Assembly: GCA_941918925.1 (NCBI GenBank)
Contig: OW799233.1
Coordinates: 7,246,001-7,310,000, forward strand
Length of the DNA stretch: 64,000 nucleotides
Direction: 5' to 3'
DNA from: Phyto melanocephala
Taxonomy: Eukaryota; Arthropoda; Insecta; Diptera; Rhinophoridae
The position numbers were made by a program, and so were the translations under genes. The notes beneath the pieces were generated by a model. The model saw only the letters and a program-made list of their open reading frames with translations. It made no database searches and was not told where the DNA came from. Below, piece by piece: positions 25,901 through 36,900 of the stretch (position 1 is its first letter; each line of letters opens with the position of its first letter).

Positions 25901-26050
25901 ATGGTGTCCATACCAACGAAAAAACACAAGCTGAATGGTTTTAACAAAATACAATGGATTAAGATTGGATAACGAAACAGGCGCTGGCACATTCTTTGAC
26001 AATTTTAGCATTATGAAACGGATTTTGATTAACTTTTGAACATTTAATTT
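22940..26050. other. AT-rich stretch, no gene
   Basis: No delimited element found. The sequence 25790-26030 has mixed composition and a 61-codon open stretch but no recognisable domain. ATTAAA/TTTAAA-rich elsewhere. Confidence 0.35.
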
Positions 26051-27919
26051 AAATAAAACACAGGAAATTTAACGGAATGCTCAAAATTTTGACTTTACTA
26101 GCCCGCAAATTTTATGGTAGTTTATTCTTGCAGTACTTTTTTTTCATAGTGCATCAGATGTTAGCTTCTAAATGATAAATTGTTTCTAGTTAATCAGCAT
26201 AGGCCAGAAATTTTAACGCACCCTCACAAAAAGTAGTCCAATGGCCTCAAAACACGCAAACGAGTTGTTCAATTTACGAGCCCATTAAGATAATTGGGTT
26301 ACCAAACGTTTGGGTCAAAAAATTATGATATCGTGCTTATATTGCGTCATCTTGTTGGAACTATATCTGGTCCAAATAATTTGCAATGATATGAAGATTA
26401 GAAAAATAACGACAAACAAGACTTAGTTGCCGAGACAGGCGTTAGATCGAATTCTTCGAGTCCTTTGTCACACTCGCGTCTACAATGGCGATGGCTTCTT
26501 TTGTACGCACGGTACGATTTCGATTAATACTATCCAAAAAAGCAAGTGTAGTCATAAATCAATCCAAAATCTTGCGTATTACTTGCTGAGATGTGCGAAG
26601 TACGAAGTACTCAATAAGCATTGCTCGAATTTCGGAAATAAATTTCCACGATTTTTAAGCGATGTTCTCATGATTTTTCGAGGTTTTTCGAAAAGAAGTC
26701 TTACTTTTTTTATTAGTATGACAGCTTGTTTTACAATTGTCCATAGCGGAAGTACCATAAAAAAAAACACTTTATATATGTATTTATGTCTTCTGAGGAC
26801 GAACCCAATAGTTTCTGGTCCATAGGAAGTGCGCTGTGCAATAAAGCTCATATTCGCTTTCATCTCTTTCACTAAACTAACTAATATATAACATACCATT
26901 AATACATGGTGTAATTACATAAGGTGATAGCGTAAAGGAGAGCAATTTTTGTCTCTCTTTTTTTGATGTATGGAGTTTGACAATTTTCGAAGTTGAAATA
27001 ATTTTTTTTAGTATGTATTTTGACATTCTCCAGAACACAAAAAATTAGTCAGCTGGGCTTGCACCGCCACCTTGTATAAGTGTACCCTGCATGAATACAA
27101 ATAAATTTCTCTTGAATTCCTCTTCAGTTAAAAAGTAGACATTGCCACGTCTACGTCTACATTGTAAATGATTTTCTTAAACAATTCTACTTAATAGATT
27201 TTTATACAATTTTGTCATGATAAGAAAACAGGCAAAGTCACGCCCACAATATTTTCGGTGTCATTTTGGGATTAAAATAAAAGCCGAAAACCCTTAAAAT
27301 ATTGTGTATAAAAAGTATTTCAATAAACAGATTTTTTTTGAAGTACATTGTACAAACTTTTACCTTTCATTGAGATTGCAACTAATGCCGGGTACTGCAA
27401 GTTTCAATAAATTTTTGAATTTAAGAAACTTTATCTGTTGAGAAAAATTTACACTTGGTTATAAATTTAATGATAATTTATAACAAACTGTATTTAAAAA
27501 ACAATTTTTAATTTGCAAATTTTACAAGCCAGAAATAATGTTGACAGAACTTATTTGGTGGTAAAATAAATTCAGATTATTAATATTTTTTCTAGGCAAA
27601 ATTTGGTAACTTGTATTCTGCTGATTAAAAGCACAAAATTGATTTTGTATGCATTGGCGTTGCAAAAGTATAAAAAATTGTCTTGGTGGGGGATTGTTTT
27701 GCAAAATATTAAAACGAATTGATTTTATATGTATAATAGCTAATTTTTTCAAATTCCAATTATGTTTTAGTTACGCCAATGTTTGTATGACCACTAGTGA
27801 AATATTCACATATTTCTTGACATTCAACAACCACCCCTTCTAACAAATTTATAAAAAAAAATTCCAGATCGCTCACTACTAGCATCAATAACATCACATG
27901 GACCTTCGCAAACCGCCAT

Positions 27920-28198
27920 CTACTGGTGAAATAAAATATTCCCAGCAAGACGCCCATATTCCATAGCAAGGAACTGCGCAGCTACACAATCATATAGAGG
28001 CATTATTTTTTCGACAGCAACAGATGACAAACTATGAACAATGAGAATCAACGGTGTTGTGCCGATAATGTGAACACTATTGTGCTCAACGTCAAACAAA
28101 CAAATTGCTAAATATCCACCGATCTTTGTCGGCCACTTGTGCTTACATTTAAGCAAGCTTTTTTCATTGCTAATAAGCTTATTTTGCAAGGTTTCCAA
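27920..28198 (-). CDS. unidentified ORF, 92 codons, possibly a remnant
   Basis: Reads with balanced, non-AT-driven codon use: CLFDVEHNSVHIIGTTPLIL, IVHSLSSVAVEKIMPLYDCV and AAQFLAMEYGRLAG. After a stop it continues in the same frame for about 27 more codons (MAVCEGPCDVIDASSERSGI), suggesting a coding sequence broken by one nonsense change. I do not recognise a family. It lies just beside the Helitron-like element at 28229. Confidence 0.35.
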   Translation of the reverse strand: METLQNKLISNEKSLLKCKHKWPTKIGGYLAICLFDVEHNSVHIIGTTPLILIVHSLSSVAVEKIMPLYDCVAAQFLAMEYGRLAGNILFHQ

Positions 28199-28228
28199 AA
28201 AATATACGTTAAATTGAAAAAGAAATAT

Positions 28229-28791
28229 TATCTAATATATGAAATTCTCGTAACGAGGTGTTTGTGATCAAACTCCTCCGAAATGGCTCGACCAATTTCC
28301 ATGAAATTTTGTGTGCATATCGGGTAGGTCTAAGAATCGGTCAACATCTATTTTTCATACCCCTCAACGCTACGGCTTTTTTCGCGCCCCCTCAGGTAGG
28401 CCAGACTGCCGGACCGATATTCTTGAAATTTTCACATAATATAACTTAGACTCTGGAATGATTAATAGGATACATCTTTTACCACGCCTACTTTAACGCC
28501 CACTTTTTTAATTATGTACTTGCATCGATATAGCTTTTAGTTTATAGTCCAGCCAATGCAGAAATAAACGTTTAAGAATCGGTCAACATCTATTTTTCAT
28601 ACTCGAAAATATTTAGGGTGACCAACCTCAAGGGACAATTTATGCCTCACCTAAATAACGTAATGACTTCAATGAAATTTTAAACTAAGATCTGCATACC
28701 ATAAAGCACATATCGTGTTCATTTTTTTAATGTAAAATATATTTCCTAGAAACAATTTATATGGCAAAACAACGTTTGCCGGGTCAGTTAG
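28229..28791 (+). mobile_element. Helitron-like non-autonomous element
   Basis: Starts tctaatatatgaaattctcg and ends gtttgccgggtcagttag next to T. Helitrons begin with TC, end with CTRR and insert between A and T; here the start is preceded by A, and the end is TTAG, one change from CTAG. The phrases ggctcgaccaatttccatga and tgccgggtcag are typical of insect Helitron ends I remember. An internal 30-bp piece (taagaatcggtcaacatcta and on) occurs twice, at 28331 and 28573. No Rep/helicase coding. Confidence 0.6.
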
Positions 28792-28799
28792 TTGATATA

Positions 28800-29325
28800 A
28801 TATAATTGTGTTAGCTAAAAAATTAAATTTTTGTAATTTTTTGAGAAATTTATATATTGGTGCTTTATTTGAAAATTTTTTTACATTCCTTACAAACTTG
28901 TTTTACTCAAAAAAAAAACGTTTAATAAAAAAAATATATAACTGACATTAATGTTTAAAAAATATTGGTGGTTTTGGAGATTTTTTACATTAATTTTTGT
29001 GACATAATTAAAAATGATTTTGTGGCAACTTTTCTGCTGGCAAAGATTTGTTCAGAGAACAAGAAAAATAAATAACAACAGTTTAAACAGTTAGTAATTT
29101 TGTATAAATTTATTTATTAAAAATACAATGATATTCTAATGACCATTTAAATTTTGCTTACTCGTTCTCACATAATTTTTGAAAATAAAATTTTGATTAT
29201 CGACTTCACTAAAACCGCGTAAAGTTCTCTCATACTCACCACATTCATTTCTCTTTTCTAATCACTCTCTTACCCAAATACTTTGTTTTTTGAGTACTCA
29301 AAGGCCAATAAACAAAAACAATTGA
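28800..29325. other. AT-rich stretch, no gene
   Basis: Short A/T tracts only. Nothing recognised. Confidence 0.35.
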
Positions 29326-29337
29326 CTTCATTTTGCC

Positions 29338-29871
29338 CAAGGCGAATTCATTATCAGGTGATAACATCCCTGCAACAAACATAAAAAGGCCAAGAGAATG
29401 TCAAAACACAAAAAAACAAATTTGTTGTTTACTTTTTATTAAAATTTTATTTTTATAAATTTACGCGGAAAGTTTTTAAATTAATAAGTATTTTTATTTT
29501 ATTACATAAATTTGTGCCAGTTTATATCACATATTTGTGCTTTTTTTTAAACATTTTACACAATTTTCACAACTTTAAATCACTAGGACTGACACAACGG
29601 AAATTTTGCATTTTCTGAAATAAAAACATTTAAAATGTTGTTGATTCAAATTACAAAATGTATTTTACTTATTTCCCAATAAGGTATTGCACAAACCTTA
29701 GTATTTTTGCAATTTTGTTCGACAAATTTTACCACTTTTATAAAAATTTTCAACCAACGCACATAAAAATTAATTTAAATGTTAACAAACTTTGACATTG
29801 TGCCGTAAAAATAAACGAACAAAAAACAATCAGCTGGCTGCTTAACATCACCTTATAATGAATTCGCCTTG
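29338..29871. mobile_element. CAAGGC-family TIR element, 534 bp, with perfect 8-bp target-site duplication
   Basis: The left end caaggcgaattcattatcag mirrors the right end (reversed: caaggcgaattcattataag), and both continue gtgat. Flanked by attttgcc at 29330-29337 and 29872-29879. Non-coding. Belongs with the shorter copies at 17308 and 46399 by tip sequence and duplication length (hAT/P-type). Confidence 0.92.
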
Positions 29872-29884
29872 ATTTTGCCAATAA

Positions 29885-30910
29885 GGCACGATAGTGTGAC
29901 CGTATTTTATTAATTGCTGTCGCAATTGTATTCTGATCGATATGAGTTAAAAATGATTGTCACAATATGCGACATTAATAGGGCCGTCCAAAAATACATC
30001 GTGCAACTGTGTCTGTGTCTGTGTCTTACCTCCCAAATTCAAAGAAAACTTAAACCATCATTGTTTTTTTTATAAAATAAATAAAAATAAATTTTATTTG
30101 ATTCGTTTTTTTTTTCAATTAAATTAATTAATATAAAAATTATAAAATGTATTTATACAAAAAAGTAAAAAATAATAAAAAAGACCTACGAGTAAAAGTA
30201 CACTATTTTCGATAATAATATAATAATACATTTTTTTAAGAAAATAAAAATAAAAAACACTAAATTTTATTAATTACACATGCCAAGTATATTTGTTATT
30301 TCTCTCTTTTTTATTGCCTATTTATTTGTTTTTAGTTAAATAAATTTTAAACTACTAAAATATTTTATTTTTTTAAATATTTGTTTGTATGTATACTTCT
30401 TTGCAAGACTAAAGTAATTTTTTATGTTTTTTTTTGTTATTTTTTTGTTTAGCTTAAATATTGTACTTTTCTTATCTGTAATGAATATTCATAGTTTATG
30501 GTATATTCATTTAGTTTATAAACAAATTGCACTATTTTTTTCCATTTAAAAGCTAATTTATGTGCTATGTGCCATAAAAAAAATAAATTACAATTCTTTT
30601 TTTTTTCTCGATTTACTTTTAGAATTTTTTTCAATTTATTTTTCTTTTTATTATTGTGTTGCAGTAAAGTTTTGCTAAAATGAACCAACCGGCCAGAGCT
30701 CAAAATAATACAAATGATTTTTCGTTATAATTTCAGTGACAATTATTGGTCTTATTTAATGTTCATTAAATGTACCAGCCGTTTATAATTAAATCATTCT
30801 TCACCAATTTTCAATTTTCCATAAAATTTTGTTTCATTATTTAAATCTATTTGCGCACAATTTAATTGGTCTTAAATAAATGATGAATCGAAAGTTGGTG
30901 TTTGAATTTA
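29885..30910. other. 3' flank of dys: AT-rich, includes the presumed 3' UTR
   Basis: Very AT-rich with many candidate AATAAA sites on the minus strand. The end of the dys transcript cannot be placed from sequence alone. Confidence 0.4.
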
Positions 30911-30916
30911 CTTTTA

Positions 30917-30945
30917 TCAGTGGCTCGCTGGATGATTTTCTGAAT
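30917..30945 (-). CDS. dys: dys last coding exon (nine codons)
   Basis: Proposed from acceptor tttatttacag at 30946-30956. Joined to the long exon it yields DSENHPASH and then TGA at 30917-30919. The 183-bp intron has good GT and AG borders and the frame fits, but a nine-codon tail carries no domain, so this is weaker than the other exons. The alternative is termination two codons into the intron. Candidate AATAAA sites on the minus strand lie downstream, for example near 30648-30653. Confidence 0.6.
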
Positions 30946-33900
30946 CTGTAAATAAATAAAAATATTTCAACAAATTTAAATTGACTAGATGTTAATAGGA
31001 CATTTTTTAACATAATGTTTAACAAATCGAAGCAATCTAAGTCTTAAACCTTCAGCCAACATGTAAAATTTTCAAACTTATTTAAGAGTACAAAAATTTT
31101 CCAAATTATTTGTAAGTACCCTACTCACCATTCGAATTCGCCAAATCGTCAATTCTTTCGCACTTTGTTTGCACCTCTAGACTTTCGCTCCTTTCATGCG
31201 GTATCGTTTCGTTGAGACTTAGAGCACGTTGATTTTGACTTGTCACCAGGTGACTGTAATGATCCGGTGAAATCATGTGAGACGTCCAGGCAGGATGTGC
31301 AGTCGTATGATGTATAGTATGCTGGTGAGGATGGTGATGATGATGATGATGGGGGTGGGGATGTGAAACAACCATAGGCAGGCTTTCAGAATTGAGACAG
31401 GTAACACACGAATCCATAACTGGTACCAGCTGATCGGGCATCCATTCAAAAGAAAAAGCTGAACCTATGGTATGTATGCCAGGTGTACAGGCTGGGCCCA
31501 CTAGTGGTGTGGCACTGGTGGGTGTAGGTGGTGTTGTTGTTATGCAGGGACTTAATTCCTGTAGTGAGGATGATGAATTGTCCAAAGATAATTTTTGATT
31601 ACTTTCAGACCAGGGTGGGCTGGGATTCCATTGATCCATAAAATCTGCCGGATCGGGCGGCAAGAGTTTGTTCAATAAACGACTGCGGGTAGGTACAACG
31701 GTGGCAAATATTACCGATGAATGTGAATCGGCTCGATGAGTGTGTACTTGATAAACGGAATCCATTTCGTTGTGCAACTCATGTTGAGGCATTTCTGAGG
31801 AGTTTTCCTGCATATAAATGGGCTCCAATTTACCCACCGCTCTACGTTTGGTGGGCGGTGAGGTAGTTCTACTATGACTGGCACATGACAAGGTATAACT
31901 AGTGGCTGCAGAGGCATGACTCGATATAGAACTATTCGTACTTTCACAACGCAGTTCAGCAGCTGCTGCATTCGATTTGCTCGAAAGTGGCGATCTTGAG
32001 GGTGATATAGAATGATTCGATATACCACCCAACTGACTATAATCGACGGGCTCTAAACCACCATTAGTTGACGTTGATGTATGACTCATGTTTATATCAC
32101 TAGCCAAAGTTTCTGTTCTGGACGTCTCCAACATTATCTCATTTGTACCGACGGCACCATTTGCTCTATGCAGAACAGACGTTGGGGTGCTTAATGAGTC
32201 TGTCGTCGTTGAGGCATGAAATGTACCATACGGTGGCATATGATGATGATACTGATGATGATTATTTGGATGATGTAAAGAAGAATAGGGCACAGAGGTG
32301 GGTGAGAAAGCCGATGTTGGTGTATGATGATGTATGTGATGGTGATGGTAATACACTGATGAGGGCGTACTGGCTGTGGGAGGAGTGGCGGGTACTCTAG
32401 TGCCACCATCGTAGGGTAAACCAAATTGTATTTTTGACTGTACGGTATAGTAGTGATAGAGCCATGAATTGAGTATCATAACAGAGGCTTCACGTTCACT
32501 AAAATAAAATTGAAAAAAAATTTACACAGTTTTAGTTTTGGGTGCCATTCCATGTCCAATGTTTGTCTGTATCTCCGTCTGTATGTCCGTCCGACTGTAT
32601 GTCTGTCTGTATGTTCGTTAAAAACCCGATAAAACTTGAACTAAAAATTTCAATGGTTCCGATACTAACCTAACATTTTTTGTATATATTTTAGAATCGT
32701 TTGGTATTGAAAATGGGCGGAATCGATTAGGCAAAAAAGTTGTGCATTAATTTGACATCGAATGAAAGGCCTTAAAAAATATACAAAAATGTTCCTCTCA
32801 CATGGTTTTATTGCAATTTTAAAGTCGAAAGAAAAGAATATTCAATGTCAAAGTTTTGAATATGTGACGATATAACAGATAATAAATATGACATGCGTAT
32901 TTTTAATCTTAACTCCCATATAATAATTTATCATAAATCGTCGCTGCTCTTACGTAATTGGTTATGTGATACTTTTTAAAAATTTTCTTATCGCTCTATT
33001 TTGAACCTTTATTGGTGCTACATCTACATCCACTAAACCGTTTAAGGATATCTTGATTCTACAATAAATCTTTGGCTTGGAGCTAAAAGGGCCAATGTCA
33101 AAATATTTATTTACTTTTGAGAAAATTTAAATTGAACTTTAACTTTTATAAATGCTTTCATAGTGACATTGGCCAGCATTTTATTTATGAAACTGTTCGA
33201 GGTTAAGTATGGCTTTAGCTGTTTCACCATAATGAAATACAACAAGAAAACAAATCTAATGATTAACTCAAAAGAGCAAAAAAGTGACATTGGCCCTTTT
33301 AGCTCCAAGCCACAGAAATAATAATCAGTATGCGTAAAATGATGTATTATAAATTATTATAAGACTCTCTACTTCTTCTATATTCAATTTGATTTTATTT
33401 CTGAGAAAATAAAGAATAACATGGCCACTTGGTATAAAAAAATTCACCACAATATCTGTTTCTATGGAGATATTATGTTGAAAATTAAGTTTTAAGATTT
33501 ATAGCGGCGGGTTATTATTTTTATTTAAAATCAGTTCAAACTGTAAATCCAATTGTTTTAGGAATTTCGATGGATTTTTTTTAAAGACACATTATGATCC
33601 AGTTTATCTTATTTTTTAAATAAATCTTTTCCAAATGTTTTTTATTTTATATTTGTTAGTTTTAATGTTTTCGTCGTACATATTTTACTCACTTTAATAC
33701 TTGATTGGTACAAACAATGACTGGCTGTTGATTTGTATCTTGGGCATCTCGAACTTGTAGCACGACATGGACCCATATAAAATCGCCTTGACGACGCTGC
33801 ATACGAACTAATAAAATACATGAACGATCTTGTTCTGACTGAGTTACTGAAACAAAAACAAAAACACATACACACACAACAACAATCAGTTTAAGGTTTT

Positions 33901-36900
33901 TAAGGGCTGAAAATTGAAACATTTTTATTCGTGTTGCTGAAACAAAATAGTTCTCTTCTCGTCATATTCAAAACTATTATTAAAAAGAAAAAAATTATCT
34001 GATTGTATATGAACGATGTCGCAGTAAGAATGCACTTTTCCATTCGATTAAGTATGAAATAAAATTTCCATCAAATTGCTACCACAGCTCTCATAACAAG
34101 CCATTATTATTATGTGGCTGTATCTTATCTATGTTGAGATGGATCTCGGATTTGAGCTTATGAATTATTTCTGGTTTCTTCGCTTACACGCGAGATTTTA
34201 CAAAACATCAAAGAAAAAAACACACGGTGTTAAATCATATAATCTTGGTGAAAAGCTGACATCATAATGTCTAGACATGATTTGTTTTGGAAATCGTTGT
34301 TGCATTAAGGCCGGTGGTACCATCTTAATGAAACCAGATCCACACCATCCAGTTGAAGCCACAGTAGTTCACAGTCACCGCAATTTCAGCCTAATCTTCA
34401 AAAAAGTTAGGCCAATTTTTTAGGTCGCCTTACCAAAATCTGTACCAGACAGTTGCTTGTTGTGGATGCATTTGTTTCTCAAGGATTGCACAAGGATTTT
34501 CACTGGAAAAGCGCTTAATTGGCTTTTTCGGAATTTTAAAGTTGATTTTACTTTGCTACATTACATATTGAACGAATTGCCAGCGCTTTTCGTGATCTGC
34601 TGGTTTGAGTTCCTAAAAAAGCTAAATTTTGTGCGATTGTTATTTTGTCAAAATTCGCTGCATAGTGCTTGGTGAAATTTGATGTTGTTGAGAACAATGC
34701 CGAATTGATTTTTGCGGGTTATTGGCGACACTAACGTTTACAACAGCAATGTTTTCTAGTTACCGACTGGTACATTAATGCACAGCAGTCTTACTGTACA
34801 TAAGCGATCCAGTTTCTTTTCTTCGAACGGTTTACACAATAGGTGCACATTTTCCACTTAAAATTTTGTATACATAGTTTACAAGCAGTCACATCATTTT
34901 TTTTTGTATTAAGTTTTTAATATTTAAACGCTTTGTTCTTTCGTAAAACTCTCCATTTGTAATAATCGCTATACACATTTGTGACAGCTCCCAAATTTTA
35001 GAGTTGCCACTTTCACAAAAAAATACACGAAATTTAAAAGCGCATTCTTACAGGCGCATCCTTTACAAAACAAACTTAATGTAAGTAAATATGTTAAGAT
35101 CTAAGAAGACTTACTAAGTCTATGTTTGCTTTGAGCCTCTCGTAAATTATCGCAATGTATCAGACTATACCAGGATAAACCCTGAATATCACATCTTGTG
35201 TAACCTAAATGAAATTCACCGCTGCAACGATTAAAGAAAAACAAAAAAATCATTTCAATGCTATTTTTTTTTATATGAATTTGAAATACGTAAGTTAACG
35301 CTGAAAAAATATGAGAAAAAATATAATAAATGTCACAGCTTTGGCCTTCGCATAATTTTTATTTTTTTTTTTTAGGAATTTAAAAAAATTTAATTTTATT
35401 AAAGTTTTTTTATTTGATTTAGTTGTTCTCTCCTCGCAACTAGTTCAACTTACTTCTTGTCAATGTGTGCTATTTTCATGTCCATTGAATGTATCGTTGT
35501 AAAGACATTTGTGGCTCCCTGCACCACACATTCTCGAGTCTCTGGCATGGCTATTGGTGTGCAAGTTGCCAAGAATACGGGTTCGTTGCGACTGCATAGT
35601 GGTAGAAATGACAAATAGTGACCCTGAACCAGTACAACCTAGAATAGAAATAAAAAATATAAATAGAAAACAAAAACAAATAATTCATTGAATATACATA
35701 TTTAGCGAGCCGTAGAGTTAGCGTTCGATTTTGTAAAATTGTCCATTGCCAAAACCATGCTCGAAAATCATAACACATTTCCTAGTAATGCATTTTATAT
35801 ACAAATGTATGTACATTCATATGTGTGTGTGTGTGTGTAAGTATGACTATGTATATAAGATTTTATTATTATTATTTTTTGCAGTATTAAAAAGTGAATG
35901 TATTTTTTTTTTGTTACTAAACGCGAAATTTTTTTTATTTTTTTTTTTGTTTGACACAAATAATTGTTGTGATGATTCCAATTACAATCTAATTTAATAA
36001 GAAATGAAACATTTATTTTGAAGAAATAAACGTTTAGAGACCTTTTGGAATTCTATTAAATGAAAAATAAAAAATAGTAGTGATGAATCTAATTGTAGTA
36101 TTCGGTGTTAAACTTAAAAACACGGGCGTATCTTTTGAAACCCGGGTTTTGTATTTCTTACTTGGCATTTTGAAGGGTACATTTCTGTCATTTATTTTCA
36201 CCTAGTTATCGAACATTATAGTGGTAATGACAAAGTTTTGTTTTCCTTAAAAAAAATGCCGAATTAACTGCTTAAGCTTAAGCTTGATCGTGAGAATTTT
36301 GCTTTACTATTTTAGTTAAAAGAGAACCACACCGAAGCTTATAGTCAACATTTTATCGGCTTTAACGGGCGAGAGATTGGTTTTGTGTGGTTAGTAGGGT
36401 GATCGACTCGGTTTTACAACCGGTCGAAAACCCGGTTTTTTCCTCTTTTTGCTGGCGGTTTTTTCTAAATGTTGATTTTTCGAATATCGAATACACCGGT
36501 TTTTTTCCGAAAAAGACGGTTTTTTTATATTTTTAAGTTTATTTTCATATATCTTTGTAACCAATCGTTACATACTATGGCATTGAGTGTCTGCAACTTA
36601 AATTTCAATTAAACCATTGAACAAACTAGTTTGTGCCTATATTTGTATGTCTGTCAGGAGTATAAGAAAATATTTTTAGAATTAAATTTTAAAGATTTTC
36701 TCTCTAGCCTTTAAAATGTATTTTAAATTACAGAAATCATTTCAAACAAAATACGTTAGTGCATAATAGTTTAAAAGATATATTTAACATTTAAAACATG
36801 TACAGAAGGAGATACAAAAATTTATAACAGCCTTATAAAAAGTCTTATTTATTTATGTATTAATTTATTGTATTTATTTATTTAACTAGTAAAGAGAAAC

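Noticed and set aside
26060..26900. Possible Tc1/mariner remnant on the minus strand (a FQQDDA-like phrase near 26350 and a basic stretch near 26650)
   Set aside because: Similarity is limited to a few residues and no termini were found; left out of the feature list.
26920..27075. Facing aaggtg / caccttg ends as a MITE
   Set aside because: The ends match in only a few positions and no target-site duplication is visible.
32143..32424. ORFs on the other strand and frame of the His-rich exon
   Set aside because: Shadows of the CAT/CAC-rich coding sequence.
31121..32479. 452-codon ORF starting at an internal ATG as a separate gene
   Set aside because: It is the dys C-terminal exon: an acceptor lies just upstream in frame, and the PAS-B exon joins to it in phase.
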